From Psychrosphaera algicola (GTDB taxonomy: Bacteria > Pseudomonadota > Gammaproteobacteria > Enterobacterales > Alteromonadaceae): a stretch of 64,000 nt of DNA. The position numbers and the translations under genes are program-made. The stretch is from the NCBI RefSeq assembly GCF_028401425.1, contig NZ_JAQOMS010000002.1:372001-436000 (forward strand), written 5' to 3'. The notes under the pieces are model-generated. The model was not told where the DNA came from. It was given only the letters and a program-made list of their open reading frames with translations, and searched no databases. How positions within the stretch are numbered: position 1 is the first letter of the stretch; every line of letters begins with the position of its first letter. This document shows, in pieces, positions 63,336 through 64,000 of the stretch.

Positions 63336-64000
63336 TCAGCTCTGAACTAAAAATTCTCGACAAATTTTTTCAAAAGCTGCTGGTTTTTCGGCATGCAGCC
63401 AATGGCCTGTGCCATGGATCACTTTAGAACGGGTATTTGGGAAGCGAGAGAGTATTGCTGTCTTATGTTCCAACGTGACGTAATTTGACTCACCACCGAT
63501 AATAAATAGGGTATCTACCGGAGACGTTACATTGGTATTTCCGTCTATAAGATTGTCGTAGTTTTTGGCTAACGCATCTAAGTCAAAAGCCCACGGAGAA
63601 CTTGCATTAGGTAGAAAACTTTTCAATAAAAAGCCTCGCACGCCAGGTTCTTGAATGTAGCCTTTTAACTTACTATCTGCATCACGTCTATTATTCGTAT
63701 CAACCGTTACAGATTGCAGGCCATTTATTATTGCATCATGTCGGCGTGTATATTTAACGGGGGCAATGTCCGCTACAATAAGTTTAGTAATTAATGTTGG
63801 CTCTTTTAAAGCTACTTCCATTGCAATTTTACCGCCTAAGCTATGTCCTAATAGGCTGACTTTTGACAAGTGTTGTTGCTTTATAAAGGTTATTACCATG
63901 TCAGCCATAGATTGCAGATCCAATGGCGTCGGGGTTGAAGATTTGCCATGTGCAGGAGCGTCTATTAAAAACACTTCAAAATGATCAGAGAGACTTTTCC
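63336..64000 (-). CDS. ybfF: YbfF-like alpha/beta-hydrolase (5' end outside window)
   Basis: An esterase of the YbfF family. The visible residues carry the nucleophile Ser in LGHSLGGKIAM, IAPVKYTRRHDAI and the catalytic His in GTGHWLHAEKP. The frame is open to the window edge (KSLSDHFEVFLIDAPAHGKS), so the N-terminus lies beyond 64000 and the ATG at 63974 is internal. It starts the ybfF-DUF2788-ybfE-fldA group; the gap to DUF2788 is 103 nt. Confidence 0.9.
   Translation of the reverse strand, partial: KSLSDHFEVFLIDAPAHGKSSTPTPLDLQSMADMVITFIKQQHLSKVSLLGHSLGGKIAMEVALKEPTLITKLIVADIAPVKYTRRHDAIINGLQSVTVDTNNRRDADSKLKGYIQEPGVRGFLLKSFLPNASSPWAFDLDALAKNYDNLIDGNTNVTSPVDTLFIIGGESNYVTLEHKTAILSRFPNTRSKVIHGTGHWLHAEKPAAFEKICREFLVQS

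Overview
The window looks like chromosomal DNA of a marine, low-GC gammaproteobacterium of the Alteromonadales type (Colwellia/Alteromonas-like). This rests on gene content and synteny: thrS-infC-rpmI-rplT, ybfF-DUF2788-ybfE-fldA, divergent ppsR/ppsA, a class II DAHP synthase and a PEP-CTERM protein. I cannot name the genus from sequence alone.

Layout. 1-11.2 kb: the end of putA, a MATE pump, a low-Mr phosphatase, class II DAHP synthase, a DUF1624 membrane protein, ppsR/ppsA, a YchJ-like protein and a SulA-like division inhibitor. 11.3-16.4 kb: two tandem paralogous 7TM-DISM receptors with decayed GGDEF and EAL domains. 16.5-29.5 kb: a copper-handling island with a Cys/His/Met-rich secreted protein, a small membrane protein, CusC, a CusB fused to two CusF-like modules, CusA, two PepSY membrane proteins (one fused to an NqrF-like reductase), a MerR regulator with a textbook 19-bp-spacer promoter, CopA and a 27-residue membrane peptide. 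29.5-36 kb: glutathione-dependent formaldehyde detoxification (fghA, adhC, LysR) and a Gld-type ABC exporter. 36.4-41 kb: an exonuclease, a secreted GH11-like xylanase behind a perfect 24-bp palindrome, an unknown anchored protein and a PEP-CTERM protein. 41.2-41.9 kb: tRNA-Val(GAC) followed by four 125-bp repeats, each carrying the tRNA 3' end. 42-52.6 kb: ribE, an SDR, the thrS-infC-rpmI-rplT cluster with an AUU start on infC, a MaoC-like protein, GloC, a carboxyethylornithine synthase-like enzyme, fur and rimO. 52.7-64 kb: a hybrid kinase coupled to a di-haem peroxidase, a PsrA-like regulator with a DASS transporter and an acyl-CoA synthetase, a SulP transporter with STAS domain, then fldA, ybfE, DUF2788 and ybfF.

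The most pervasive structure is not a gene. About 25 otherwise well-conserved genes, several essential (thrS, infC, rpmI), are broken by single-base indels in homopolymers or by scrambling of CCWGG (Dcm-type) sites, usually giving CCTAGG, CCTTAG or CTAG. At roughly 16 places the conserved protein sequence predicts CCTGG or CCAGG where something else is read. In two proteins (GloC, RimO) the damage keeps the frame and hides in an open ORF. I read this as systematic sequencing error at homopolymers and cytosine-modified motifs, so the broken genes are annotated as whole genes with break positions rather than as pseudogenes.

The strongest biological candidates for something undescribed are the tRNA-Val 3'-end repeat array and the copper island with its unusual fusions.
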